Of a DNA stretch of 33,299 bases, positions 1-8,472 are shown one piece after another. The DNA is from an uncultured bacterium (GTDB lineage Bacteria > Spirochaetota > UBA4802 > UB4802): the NCBI GenBank assembly GCA_937920495.1, contig CALEUQ010000062.1, positions 1 through 33,299 on the forward strand, in the 5' to 3' direction. The position numbers and the translations under genes are program-made. The first letter of the stretch is position 1; every line of letters starts with the position of its first letter. The notes beneath the pieces were generated by a model that ran no database searches, had not been told where the DNA came from, and saw nothing but the letters and a program-made list of their open reading frames with translations.

Positions 1-267
1 TTTGAGGATGAGTATGAGTTTTTTATGGATGTGAAGAAGCTGTGGAAGATGTCGCTTGCCAAGATTATTGCGTTTTGTTTGGATAATGTGCTGGATGAAT
101 TTTTAGCAGTACTTGATAGCATGGGAGAAGATGATTATACCGATAACTATCGGTACTCAGGCTACACATTTAGCGTGTATAGAGTGTATGGTATAATATG
201 TTGTAAATTTTTCTGGGGCCCGGACCCAAAAATCATAAAAAAAGCCAAACAATTGGGCCACATATAG
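1..267 (+). CDS. 3' end of an unrecognised protein (partial)
   Basis: The reading frame is open from the first base of the window, so this is the tail of a gene that starts to the left; the ATG at 25 is probably internal. About 88 residues are visible, with no domain I recognise. The visible part is rich in acidic and aromatic residues and ends in a lysine-rich stretch (KIIKKAKQLGHI). It has no predicted membrane segment and no cysteine motif beyond a CC pair near the end. The next gene-like sequence is a decayed transposon gene on the other strand, so the gene lies at the edge of a rearranged segment. Its function is unknown. Confidence 0.45.
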   Translation, partial: FEDEYEFFMDVKKLWKMSLAKIIAFCLDNVLDEFLAVLDSMGEDDYTDNYRYSGYTFSVYRVYGIICCKFFWGPDPKIIKKAKQLGHI

Positions 268-337
268 TATAATTTACAGCGCGTACCTTAAAAAACACAT
301 ATCCATATGCGCAACCTGTCTGCATATACCACTAGTA

Positions 338-703
338 CTATGCACACCTGCATTTTAAAAAGTAAAAGTGTATGTTGTTGCCTAAAAAAAGTGCCTGTAC
401 AATGCGTGCAATATATTCGGACAAGATTTCTTCCTGCACTTTAATGATGCACATTCCAGGAACGATAATCGTAAATAGTTTTAGTGAAGCGCGCACACCA
501 TCCTTTTCCTCAATTTCCTCAAATACAGATACACTAACAAATTCATCGTTTCTTATAAGTTGCTTTTTCCACCAGTAAATGCTTGCAGGTGCAAGATTTT
601 CCCCTGTGCAAAATTTCTTGATGCGTAAGCCGCTTTATTTCTGTTGAACACACATCTTTCTCAAGAATATACGTTTTGCACTTCTTTGTTCGTTGTGATG
701 CAT
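338..703 (-). pseudogene. Decayed IS66-family accessory protein (TnpA-like)
   Basis: Reading the minus strand from an ATG at 703 to a TAG at 338 gives about 120 codons with one in-frame TAA at 635-637. Right after that stop comes SGLRIKKFCTGENLAPASIY followed by WWKKQL. This is the pattern of the N-terminal helix-turn-helix of IS66-type OrfA/TnpA proteins (SGLs..FC....l....yyWrrrL). The C-terminal half (IIVPGMCIIKV...IARIVQALF) also fits that family, with its hydrophobic 'G..i.v' strand and final helix. The TnpB and TnpC partners are absent on both sides, so this is a dead remnant. I recognised the family by motif only; a profile search would settle it. Confidence 0.6.
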
Positions 704-895
704 AGAATCCTTCCGAATGATAATTTTAAGAAAGGATTGTGCAACAGTATCATACTTTTTTCAAGGTGAGAAGATTGGACGGTTACAATTTTTTAAATAT
801 ATTTCAGATCTTCATCTGATGTACAGTAAAGACTGTTGATAAAATTTTTTAAATCAATAATTCTTAGATGTGTTATGTTATTGAACGTAACAATA

Positions 896-1492
896 TTATA
901 TTGTAATTGATAATGTTGGTAATATAATATCTCCGATATCTAAAAACGCATTTATAAGGCTTATGTGTGTAAATGAACTGATATCATCTACTGTGATATA
1001 TCTTTCCTTAATTATTCCTTCATCAAGAAGCTTAGCACGCTTTGTTCCTGGTAAGAGCGGTGTTGTGGGTGTAAACCACTGCTTACCGTCAAAGAACGCA
1101 ACATTTGCCGATGAACTATCGGTAACACATCCGTTTTTAATAATTAATATATCGTCAGCTGTGCCACGTTGTTCAAAAAGTCTTGTTAGATGTGATCGGT
1201 CGGCATACTTAAATGAGTAATCTATTGTATCATCATATAATAACTTTAATGATTGAATAGATTTTCTTTTGTAGAGTTCATATTCAATGTTATTAATTGT
1301 TGCATCATAATGTACGCGTATTTTCCATATTCCCGTTTTTGCATAATGATGTACAGTGATAATATCTCCGATATTTATTGTATCGCTACAACCAAACAGT
1401 TCATATCGGCTTTTATTCATACGTGCATTGTGGTACTCAAGATTTTTCATGATGCCATCAACGCAGCAGATTGATTCAATTAATAGGGACAT
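896..1492 (-). CDS. pabC: Class IV aminotransferase, probable aminodeoxychorismate lyase
   Basis: A 198-residue fold-type IV PLP enzyme, expected to turn 4-amino-4-deoxychorismate into p-aminobenzoate plus pyruvate in folate synthesis. The sequence shows DYSFKYADR (Lys95 is the likely PLP lysine), ILIIKNGCVTDSSSANVAFF (cofactor phosphate region) and TPTTPLLPGTKRAKLL near the C-terminus, all typical of the family. It is shorter than the usual 260-290 residues and belongs to the compact form that often partners PabB. I chose the ATG at 1492, which has AGAAGG just upstream; a TTG at 1504 would add four residues. The start overlaps the end of pabB by about 17 bases, so the two are translationally coupled. 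Its role is inferred largely from this coupling. Confidence 0.8.
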   Translation of the reverse strand: MSLLIESICCVDGIMKNLEYHNARMNKSRYELFGCSDTINIGDIITVHHYAKTGIWKIRVHYDATINNIEYELYKRKSIQSLKLLYDDTIDYSFKYADRSHLTRLFEQRGTADDILIIKNGCVTDSSSANVAFFDGKQWFTPTTPLLPGTKRAKLLDEGIIKERYITVDDISSFTHISLINAFLDIGDIILPTLSITI

Positions 1493-2489
1493 ATACCTTC
1501 TCAATCATTTCATTGTATTCATCAATTGGATTGCTGTATATTGTTATACCGCCACCGCTTTTATAAAAAAATGACGTATTATTTTCAATAAAACGTATCA
1601 TTACCGCACTTACAAGTTTTTCACCATCAAAATATCCAAAAACTCCAGTATAGTAGCCTCGTGTATAATTTTCAGCTTCTTTTATTATTTCAACTGTTTT
1701 TTTCTTTGGTGCACCTGTGACCGAACCTGCAGGCAATAGTGCTGCAAATATATCCCCAAGATGCTCGTGGTAATTAGCAAAAAGTTTACCTTTTATTGTA
1801 GAACTTGTTTGAATTATCTCTTTTGTATGAGTTTTTATAGTACTGCAATATCTGAACTTTTCAACACCAATATTATATGCAACTTTTGCTAAATCATTTC
1901 TAAGTAGATCAACAACCGTAATATGTTCTGCAAATTCCTTGGGGTCATTTAGAAGAACATTTGCGGCATCGGGTATATGAGCATCAACAGTGCCTTTCAT
2001 TGGAAAAGTATGGATATATCCTTGTTCGATAGTTACAAAAGTTTCAGGCGAAAAAACCACAAATTCATCATTAAATAACAATTTGTATGGTGCATTGCTG
2101 TGTAAAAATATTTCGTACAGAGAGTAATTGGTTACAATTGGTGTGGGGAAGGTGAGATTAACCAGATATGAATTTCCTTCTTTAAGATGGTGTTGAACAA
2201 CATTAAAAGCACGGAGATATTCATCAAACCCAACTGGATATTTCTCAAAATGAAGTGTACGGGGCACAATATCTGTGAATGGTGCATTGGAGTATCCACC
2301 AAATGCAAAAAAAATTGAATCAGGAATATCTTTTATGGGGCATATGAATGGCCGTTTTCCCAGGTAGTCAATAACAAAGAGAAAAGGAGTCCTGTGTGAG
2401 CCATAGTAATTCATTGGCTCAAGAGCTTCCCTGTCTATGATGTAACTATCGTATATTATCCGGGATATAACTCTATTATCTATTTGCAT
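1476..2489 (-). CDS. pabB: Aminodeoxychorismate synthase component I
   Basis: A 337-residue chorismate-binding enzyme that makes 4-amino-4-deoxychorismate from chorismate and ammonia. It contains the signatures of the family: FPMKGTVDA, whose lysine is typical of PabB rather than anthranilate synthase (PIAGT), then DLLRNDLAKVA, and GSVTGAPKKKTVEIIKEAE near residue 265, ending in the SGGGITIYSNP block. It lacks the long N-terminal domain of TrpE, as short PabB forms do. The frame can be extended to a TTG at 2507, but the ATG at 2489 is preferred. It overlaps the end of the DUF1848 gene by 14 bases and the start of pabC by 17. No glutamine amidotransferase (pabA) lies in the window, so the ammonia donor must be encoded elsewhere. 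Confidence 0.9.
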   Translation of the reverse strand: MQIDNRVISRIIYDSYIIDREALEPMNYYGSHRTPFLFVIDYLGKRPFICPIKDIPDSIFFAFGGYSNAPFTDIVPRTLHFEKYPVGFDEYLRAFNVVQHHLKEGNSYLVNLTFPTPIVTNYSLYEIFLHSNAPYKLLFNDEFVVFSPETFVTIEQGYIHTFPMKGTVDAHIPDAANVLLNDPKEFAEHITVVDLLRNDLAKVAYNIGVEKFRYCSTIKTHTKEIIQTSSTIKGKLFANYHEHLGDIFAALLPAGSVTGAPKKKTVEIIKEAENYTRGYYTGVFGYFDGEKLVSAVMIRFIENNTSFFYKSGGGITIYSNPIDEYNEMIEKVYVPIN

Positions 2490-3297
2490 AACAGTATACA
2501 CAGCCAAACTTGCAAGTATTGTATGTTCCTATGTCAACGCTTTTTGCGCAAAGGCAATCTTTCCTTTGGTGTGAATCTTTTGCAAATATTTTATCGGTGT
2601 GTACAATTGATTGTATAAGTTGAGCGTCAATGCAGGCTCCGTTAGGAATGCTATACCGGGATAGGTTACTGCAACAGCTCTTGATTTGCATTGCATAACA
2701 CGATGCGATGCTGTATAATGATGAAAAAAATGTTAACAAACTTTCCTGTTTAAAAGTATTAAGTGGATTCAATATCACATCGTATTCTTTAAAGGCAGCA
2801 AGTCTTCGTTGTACTTTATAATATGGTTCCATGATACTTATAATCACTCTTTGGGTGTATCCATATAATTGCCGTGCTATTGCTTCAAAGTTTTGTAGAT
2901 GAAAATCAAAATGTAAATCCTGTGAAAATACTATTGGGTCATAGCGCCATATTACTTTTTGTGGTCCAAGCAAAGTGCTTACATCTTTAAATGTTTTTAT
3001 TGCGTGCGATAGTTTTATTGAATTTGGTTCAAGCCATTCAGGATAGCCTGTAATCGTATACAAAAAGATGTAGTGATATCCTGCATTATGTAGCCTGTCG
3101 AGATGTTTCAGTAACGGTGCTGGATAGCGCGTCCAGAATACTATTGCATCAACATCTGATGGTAGCAATGACACTTCTTTTGACTGAGTGGGGTTAAATG
3201 GATTTGTAACTGTACAACGGCCTTCTTGTATGCAATCAATAAACCACTGTGAATAAAATGCAGGAATATCTGTTCTTCGGCTTGCACTAATTATCAT
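2476..3297 (-). CDS. DUF1848 family protein with Cys-rich C-terminus
   Basis: A 273-residue protein of the DUF1848 family, recognised from its start MIISASRRTDIPAFYSQWF, the segments NPFNPTQS, IVFWTRYPAPLL and VIWRYDPIVF, and the C-terminal CxxxCxxC-like cluster DIGTYNTCKFGCVYCYANR. Further cysteines (DCLCAKS, CCSNLSR, GACIDA) lie shortly before. The C-terminal pattern resembles an iron-sulfur or radical-SAM-like site, but the biochemical function of the family is not known to me. The ORF could start at 3330; the ATG at 3297 matches where family members begin and leaves a 17-base gap to rluA. Its placement between rluA and pabB in one minus-strand unit may be incidental. Confidence 0.8.
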   Translation of the reverse strand: MIISASRRTDIPAFYSQWFIDCIQEGRCTVTNPFNPTQSKEVSLLPSDVDAIVFWTRYPAPLLKHLDRLHNAGYHYIFLYTITGYPEWLEPNSIKLSHAIKTFKDVSTLLGPQKVIWRYDPIVFSQDLHFDFHLQNFEAIARQLYGYTQRVIISIMEPYYKVQRRLAAFKEYDVILNPLNTFKQESLLTFFSSLYSIASCYAMQIKSCCSNLSRYSIPNGACIDAQLIQSIVHTDKIFAKDSHQRKDCLCAKSVDIGTYNTCKFGCVYCYANR

Positions 3298-3314
3298 AGT
3301 AACTATCGCCACTA

Positions 3315-4049
3315 TTAAAAAGAATAACATTCATTATGTAGTGCATTTGTAATTACGCTGTCAATATCAATAGTGTTGAAGACAAGTGAAAAAATCTCAT
3401 TTGGTGAAGAATAAAATGACATGATTTCTTTTGAAACAGGATGAGTAAATTGCAGATACACTGCATGGAGTCCAATTGATGATTTGTTTGATATCTTTTC
3501 CCCGCCATACTTTGTGTCATTAGCTATGGGCATGCCAAGGTGTGATAGCTGTGCGCGTATCTGATGCTTTTTGCCGGTATACAGTTGAATCAATGCAAGA
3601 GAGAAGGCGGTTCCAGAATAAATGATTTTGTATTTAAGTGATGCACGCATGGTATGATGGTCATTGTTTGAAACTAATGTTTTGTCATGGTTTCGAACAA
3701 TTGTATCATGAATTGTATGCCATAGTGTATCAGCATACACGGGAGTTTTGACCGCAGCAGAGTATATCTTGATAACGTCATGACTTCTGAATTGCAATGA
3801 CAGGCGTGAAGCAGCCCTGGATGTCTTTGCATATACCATGATTCCTGAAACCTGTTTATCAAGCCTGTGTACCAGGCCTAAAAATACATTACCGGGTTTA
3901 TTATACGTTGTTTTTATATATTCTTTAATAATTTCTAACAGTGATTCAGTATTTGTAAAGTCTTTCTGGCTTAATAGCCCTGCAGGTTTTTCAACCACAA
4001 TTATATGATTGTCTTCATACATAATGGGAATATTTCTGTAGATTTTCAT
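3315..4049 (-). CDS. RluA-family pseudouridine synthase
   Basis: A 244-residue RNA pseudouridine synthase of the RluA/RsuA superfamily that isomerises uridine in rRNA or tRNA. Seen in order: the motif I region IVVEKPAGLLSQKD, the catalytic motif LVHRLDKQVSGIMVYAKT (the Asp of HRLD is the nucleophile), a central strand region, and GKKHQIRAQLSHLGMPIANDTKYGG, typical of the C-terminal part of the catalytic domain. There is no N-terminal S4 domain, so it resembles the RluC/RluD-like short forms that act on one or a few sites; the target cannot be assigned. A GTG at 4085 would add 12 residues; I chose the ATG at 4049. It is the first gene of the minus-strand unit that continues into DUF1848 and pabBC. 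Confidence 0.88.
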   Translation of the reverse strand: MKIYRNIPIMYEDNHIIVVEKPAGLLSQKDFTNTESLLEIIKEYIKTTYNKPGNVFLGLVHRLDKQVSGIMVYAKTSRAASRLSLQFRSHDVIKIYSAAVKTPVYADTLWHTIHDTIVRNHDKTLVSNNDHHTMRASLKYKIIYSGTAFSLALIQLYTGKKHQIRAQLSHLGMPIANDTKYGGEKISNKSSIGLHAVYLQFTHPVSKEIMSFYSSPNEIFSLVFNTIDIDSVITNALHNECYSF

Positions 4050-4206
4050 GGTTATGGTGATATCTTCAAAATATGATTTGAGCACTATTGTAGCACTATC
4101 TATTACAATTCAATTATTTTATTACAATTAGAATCCCCCCTCCTTTATTCAGGAGATGGGATGGGGGGGAGGTTAAAAAATAATCATTTGGTATAAGGAG
4201 CACACA

Positions 4207-4761
4207 ATGCAAAAACACGAACACAAAGGGAAATCAAGCAGTGCATATATTAATGCTGAAGAAGTGATCGTAAAACTTCCACTTGTAAACGGCATGCATA
4301 TTCTTGATGCAGGGTGTGGTGATGGATATTTTTCTGTTGCGCTTTCAAAAATATTTCCCGATTCAGTCATTTATGCCATGGATTATAATGAAGAATCGAT
4401 AAAAAAAATTTCTGATTTTGTTAATCATAGTAATTGTGTAAATATAACACCAGTAATTGGGGATGTTACAAAAGACATTCCATTTAAAACAGATGCAATC
4501 ATTATGGTCAATGTATTACACGGTTTGGTATACAATCATGAAATTGATATGGTCATGCATAATGTGGTAAAATCACTGAAGAATGAGGGGTATCTGGTGA
4601 TTTTGGATTTTTATAAACGGGAGGGTATACCCGGCCCATCTATGGATATAAAATTATCTGTTGATCAGGCAACTGCAACACTATATCAACGTGGATTCAA
4701 AATTGTAAATATATTTCAGGCGGGACAATATCATTATGCAATTGTAGCTACAAAACGTTGA
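4207..4761 (+). CDS. Class I SAM-dependent methyltransferase
   Basis: A 184-residue Rossmann-fold methyltransferase. Motif I is HILDAGCGDGYFSVAL (residues 31-46), followed by the acidic end of strand 2 (YAMDYNEES), PVIGDVTKD, and the motif IV-like IIMVNVLHGLVYN, then EGYLVILDFYKR. This matches the UbiE/Methyltransf_11 type. The substrate cannot be told. A histidine-rich start (MQKHEHKGKSS) precedes the domain. A clear AAGGAG lies seven bases before the ATG. It is divergent from rluA and convergent with the next gene, so it is probably a single-gene unit. Confidence 0.85.
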   Translation: MQKHEHKGKSSSAYINAEEVIVKLPLVNGMHILDAGCGDGYFSVALSKIFPDSVIYAMDYNEESIKKISDFVNHSNCVNITPVIGDVTKDIPFKTDAIIMVNVLHGLVYNHEIDMVMHNVVKSLKNEGYLVILDFYKREGIPGPSMDIKLSVDQATATLYQRGFKIVNIFQAGQYHYAIVATKR

Positions 4762-4779
4762 CAGCCGGTGCGTAAAAAT

Positions 4780-5733
4780 CTATTTCGTAATTTTTAAAAA
4801 TTCCCGTATTTGATGTTTGTTGTTGTCAATAAATGTTTCAATTTCATTTATAGTCTTTCCTTTAAACGCCTGATGTTTTGCAAGCCTGAAAAATAGCTGT
4901 GTGGTGGCGTTATAAAAAATCAGTACCGTATTTTTTTCTACAAGTATGTGCGCACCGTTTATGAGTTCACCAATTATTTCCGGTTGCAGGTATATGTGTT
5001 GTTTTTTGTCAGGGTAGCTATAAATGGTTTTCAATAATCCTTTTTTATTTTGCTGTGCGATAGTTACTGAGATAATAGAAAATTGCTGACACATACTTTG
5101 CACTGGATTTAAAGCGAGTGGTTTTGTTTCCGTTTTTTCTGCTGTTTTAGTTGGTTCTTTATCTTTCTTTTGAAGTGTGATAACTATAACAGTGCCAATG
5201 ATGATACACATAATGACTATGAGAAGGTTTTCAAGTCCTAATTTGATAATAAAATTTTTTGGTAACACAAAACTGTATGTAGTGATGATAGTATATTGCG
5301 ATACATTATAAATGAAAAAATAAAATTTCTTATTGTTATAATAGCGTGTAAGTTGTGGAAACGTAGTGGATGGCAGGAGCTTTTTTTGCGAAATATCGGT
5401 AACAATTGCATCAAAAAGTTTTTGATTGATAACTCTATCCTTTTTTGCTGCAATAAGAACACTATATTCATTATCTGTAATTGCAATCAGTGATAACTGT
5501 GGTAAGGATTTAATCTGTTCTTCCAGGCATTTTGCAAGGTTGCTATCACCTCTTATCCCTGCAATATTTGTTTTTTGTAACGTTGTATCTAATTGTTTTA
5601 TAATAGTGCTGTTTTCAACGGTAAGAAATCCTATATATTGCGGTTCAAAAGATGACATCCTGTACTTTGAAAACATCACAGCAGAAGCAATACATATAAT
5701 GCTAAGTATAATAATAACAAATGCTTTCTTCAT
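4780..5733 (-). CDS. Unrecognised two-helix membrane protein
   Basis: A 317-residue protein I do not recognise. It has one hydrophobic helix at residues 4-22, an extracytoplasmic stretch of about 140 residues, a second helix at about 165-187 (LLIVIMCIIIGTVIVITL), a charged Lys/Thr/Glu linker, and a cytoplasmic C-terminal domain of about 110 residues. This layout is that of a membrane sensor, but no kinase, GGDEF, HAMP or chemotaxis motif is visible. The start MKKAFVII has no strong Shine-Dalgarno sequence. It stands alone between a convergent methyltransferase and the gene ending at 5892, from which it is separated by a hairpin. Confidence 0.65.
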   Translation of the reverse strand: MKKAFVIIILSIICIASAVMFSKYRMSSFEPQYIGFLTVENSTIIKQLDTTLQKTNIAGIRGDSNLAKCLEEQIKSLPQLSLIAITDNEYSVLIAAKKDRVINQKLFDAIVTDISQKKLLPSTTFPQLTRYYNNKKFYFFIYNVSQYTIITTYSFVLPKNFIIKLGLENLLIVIMCIIIGTVIVITLQKKDKEPTKTAEKTETKPLALNPVQSMCQQFSIISVTIAQQNKKGLLKTIYSYPDKKQHIYLQPEIIGELINGAHILVEKNTVLIFYNATTQLFFRLAKHQAFKGKTINEIETFIDNNKHQIREFLKITK

Positions 5734-5846
5734 TGTTTTATTTGTTAATCCATCAAGAAAATTAAATGTATAAGTATATCATAATTGAGTATCGGAGTAT
5801 ACAGGGTATTCCTGAATGAAAATTTATGAACAAAATGCAAAATAAT

Positions 5847-5885
5847 GTATACTCTTTTACCGCGTTTGGCGGCAAAAGAGTATAC
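5847..5885 (-). terminator. Strong hairpin downstream of the 194-residue gene
   Basis: A 12-base perfect inverted repeat (GTATACTCTTTT and AAAAGAGTATAC) encloses a second CCGC/GCGG stem with a five-base loop, giving a near-continuous stem of about 17 pairs. It lies seven bases past the stop of the minus-strand gene ending at 5892. On that strand it is followed by the T-rich run ATTATTTTGCATTTT, so an intrinsic terminator for that gene is the simplest reading. The T-run is broken, so the call is moderate. Confidence 0.55.
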
Positions 5886-5891
5886 GCGGTA

Positions 5892-6476
5892 TTATTTCAA
5901 CTGCAAACTTATATGTGTTACATCAATTAACGGGTGTTCATCAAATTTTTTATTGAATGCAATTATTGTTTCAATGTCACCTACCAGCGTGCCCTTTCCT
6001 TTAAATGAATATTCATGGTCTGGTGAATATAACTCTGTGCCTTTTGCATCTTTGTGCACTTCTTCTTTTGGTGCATAATCAACCAGCTTCACTGATTTAG
6101 GCAATGATGTAAGGATTTTCTTTATTTCATCGCCATATTTTTTTGCATATGCTTCAAAGTTAAATTCAAACGATGCGCTTTCAATCTTTTTAACAGATTT
6201 AATGTACTTTTTATTAATGACTGAATTGTCGGGCTGTTTTTTGACAGCGCCTTCAAATTTTTTCCACGAATTAGCTTCAATAATAACGTATTGCAGTTTG
6301 CTTTTGAGTGTCAGGAATTCTTTCAGTACATCAGAGAGTGTTGTTGCTTTAACATTAACCTGCTGGCTTAAATAGTAAATAAAATTTTTCCCGGCAGCCA
6401 GTTTATATCCTTCAAGCATACCGTATACAAAATTATAATGCCCCTCCAGTACTACCTCATAAAATGTTTTTGCCAT
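5892..6476 (-). CDS. Unrecognised 194-residue soluble protein
   Basis: A 194-residue protein without a signal peptide, membrane segment or cysteine, which I cannot assign to a family. It is lysine-rich and mixed alpha/beta in appearance. The conserved-looking stretch at the start (FYEVVLEGHYNFVYGMLEGY) and a hydrophobic end (HPLIDVTHISLQL) suggest a compact domain. An AGAGGTG lies eight bases before the ATG, which makes the start secure. The gene is followed by a strong hairpin and is probably monocistronic. The antiporter upstream is on the same strand, 73 bases away, so cotranscription is possible but not shown. Confidence 0.7.
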   Translation of the reverse strand: MAKTFYEVVLEGHYNFVYGMLEGYKLAAGKNFIYYLSQQVNVKATTLSDVLKEFLTLKSKLQYVIIEANSWKKFEGAVKKQPDNSVINKKYIKSVKKIESASFEFNFEAYAKKYGDEIKKILTSLPKSVKLVDYAPKEEVHKDAKGTELYSPDHEYSFKGKGTLVGDIETIIAFNKKFDEHPLIDVTHISLQLK

Positions 6477-6549
6477 GATAACACCTCTTGTTAATAGTTA
6501 TTGGTGATATATAAAGGCACATCATTTACCTTTATCTATGGAATGTATC

Positions 6550-8037
6550 TTATCTGAAGAATACGTATGTTACAAGTATAAAAACCGGAATCAGAATGGG
6601 AATTGAATATTTAAACATATAGCCAAAGAAACTTGGCATTCGTATTCCGGCTTCTTCTGAAATTGATTTTACCATAAAATTAGGAGCATTCCCAATGTAG
6701 GTATTGGCTCCCATAAACACTGCACTTGCTGCGATTGCCTCTAAATAGATATTTTGTTCAGCAATAAGCCTGTGTACTCCTTCAATCTCAGGCATACCGG
6801 CAAAAAAGCTTCCCAATGCAGTATTGAAGAAAGTTAAATAGGTAGGTGCATTATCCAGGAAGCTTGAAAGTATACCAGTTGCCCAGAAATAATGTGCTGG
6901 CTGTTTCACAGCTTTTATTAAAAACGCTAATGCACCATGCTCACCGGCTTTTAATATTGCAAGGGCAGGGATGATGGTCATGAATATCCCTGCAAACAGA
7001 TACGCCACCTCCTGAATAGGAAACCATGTAAACTCATTGTCTTTTCGAATCTGCTGTGTGGTGGTTTTGAGTGATAATAAACCCATAATGATCAGTACCG
7101 CATCCCTGATAAGATTCTCCATTGCTTGATGTACACCCAGTATATTTACTTCGCCAAGTTTAACCAGACCGCTAAAAAGAACTCCACCAACTACGCCGGC
7201 CAAAAAAATAAAATTGTGCCAGCCTTCAACTTTCAGGGCTTTCTTTTCACCGTACTCCTCTTTTGATTTATCCTCTTTGCTGTAGAAATACGTATCTATA
7301 GCAAAGTAAATAGCCAGGAGTATTACCACTGCAAAACCCCATATCGGAATAAGATACTGTAATGTCCAGAAGAATGGCACGCCGTGTAAAAATCCCAAAA
7401 ATAGTGGTGGATCACCTAATGGTGTCAAAGAACCACCAATATTGCTTACCAGAAATATAAAAAACACTATTGTATGAACTTTATGTTTGCGCCAGGCGTT
7501 GGAGCGTAAAATTGGCCGTATGAGCAGCATCGATGCGCCGGTTGTTCCAATCCATGACGCCAGTAATGAACCTATGATTAAAATAGTTGAGTTTACTAAT
7601 GGAGTGCCTTTTAGTGTTCCCCGTACTAAAATACCGCCAGAAATAGTAAACAGAGCCCATAACAATATAATAAATGGGATATAATCAACGATATAGATAT
7701 GAAGGATTTCATGTAATGCTATTCCTTTGTAATAAATAACAAACGGAATTGCAAATACAAGTGCCCAGAACGCTGATACCTTTGGGAAATGGTGATGCCA
7801 GAAATGAGGGGCAAATAAAGGAAAAAGCGCTATTGAAAGTAGAATCCCTGCAAACGGCAACACCGACCATAATGGCAGTTCTGTGCCAATGTCATGCCCA
7901 CCGTGTGAAACCTGAGCGGCTTCTGCTGTAAGTTCGTGTTGTGTTGCTTCTGCATATACATCCTGTGCATACACCAGGGGCATAACCAGTGCTACAATAA
8001 CAAGGGCTATCGTACAAAATACTTTTACCTGTTTCAT
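6550..8037 (-). CDS. Sodium:proton antiporter, NhaD-like (ion transporter superfamily)
   Basis: A 495-residue inner-membrane transporter of the CitMHS/ArsB/NhaD superfamily. After a likely signal or first helix (residues 1-24, ending VYAQDVYAEA) and a His-rich periplasmic stretch come about twelve hydrophobic helices. SWIGTTGASMLLIRPILRSN, then SNIGGSLTPLGDPPLFLGFL, and the second-half repeats SSFLDNAPTYLTFFN and GANTYIGNAPNFM are hallmark re-entrant-loop sequences of NhaD-type Na+/H+ antiporters. I moved the start from 8049 to the ATG at 8037 because GGAG lies six bases before it. ArsB belongs to the same superfamily, but the GDPPLF and DNAPTY motifs and the distance from the ars locus favour sodium/proton exchange. 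Confidence 0.85.
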   Translation of the reverse strand: MKQVKVFCTIALVIVALVMPLVYAQDVYAEATQHELTAEAAQVSHGGHDIGTELPLWSVLPFAGILLSIALFPLFAPHFWHHHFPKVSAFWALVFAIPFVIYYKGIALHEILHIYIVDYIPFIILLWALFTISGGILVRGTLKGTPLVNSTILIIGSLLASWIGTTGASMLLIRPILRSNAWRKHKVHTIVFFIFLVSNIGGSLTPLGDPPLFLGFLHGVPFFWTLQYLIPIWGFAVVILLAIYFAIDTYFYSKEDKSKEEYGEKKALKVEGWHNFIFLAGVVGGVLFSGLVKLGEVNILGVHQAMENLIRDAVLIIMGLLSLKTTTQQIRKDNEFTWFPIQEVAYLFAGIFMTIIPALAILKAGEHGALAFLIKAVKQPAHYFWATGILSSFLDNAPTYLTFFNTALGSFFAGMPEIEGVHRLIAEQNIYLEAIAASAVFMGANTYIGNAPNFMVKSISEEAGIRMPSFFGYMFKYSIPILIPVFILVTYVFFR

Positions 8038-8353
8038 GCCAATCTCCATTGTCTTATGTAATATATGTAAAATTGAAGCAATATTTTCAATAGGTAATGG
8101 TTTGTCAAATAAAATACAGATAGATACATTACAAAATGAATCGATGTATTAGTAATTGAAAATTATATAAAATCAGTTTCATTTCATTGTGGAACCAGGG
8201 GACCCATTTATCGTTATTTGTGTAAATCATGTATGGAAGATTGATAATGTGTATGGGAAAAATCTATTCTTTGAATTTTCAACATGCTCGATTGTAACAG
8301 ACATATAATATTTACCTCACATAGAAGAAATTGAAGTTATGAGTATGATTCTG

Positions 8354-8370
8354 TGGCATAAAAATTGCAA
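8354..8370 (+). promoter_or_regulatory. Sigma-54 (RpoN)-type promoter before the radical SAM gene
   Basis: The sequence TGGCATAAAAATTGCAA carries the invariant GG and GC dinucleotides exactly ten bases apart and matches the -24/-12 consensus TGGCAC-N5-TTGCA at all but one core position. Transcription would start near 8380, giving a leader of about 93 bases before the gene at 8473. No activator gene lies next to it, and I did not test for upstream activator sites. Confidence 0.5.
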
Positions 8371-8386
8371 TTAAAATAGGAGAAAA

Positions 8387-8446
8387 ATGCTGACATTCTG
8401 CTTGCAATTACAGGATGTAAGTGTTATGCTACCTAACTGCAGGTGA
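8387..8446 (+). CDS. Possible 19-codon peptide ORF upstream of the radical SAM gene
   Basis: An ATG with AGGAG four bases before it opens a 19-codon frame (MLTFCLQLQDVSVMLPNCR) that ends 26 bases before the radical SAM gene. It holds two cysteines. It could be a leader peptide, or a very short peptide substrate of the neighbouring enzyme, or chance. The predicted sigma-54 start near 8380 would leave almost no leader and would cut into the Shine-Dalgarno sequence, which weakens the case. Confidence 0.2.
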   Translation: MLTFCLQLQDVSVMLPNCR

Positions 8447-8472
8447 CTAAAAAGTAGGCAACTATTTATTGT

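Noticed and set aside
372-578. 68-codon plus-strand ORF.
   Set aside because: It is the antisense of the IS66-like relic, which reads as a recognisable protein on the minus strand.
4131-4175. C-run and G-run (CCCCCCTCC ... GGGGGGGAGG) before the methyltransferase, looking like a terminator or mobile-element end.
   Set aside because: The arms do not pair well beyond CTCC/GGAG, there is no T-run on either strand in the right place, and the flanking genes are divergent, so a terminator is not expected.
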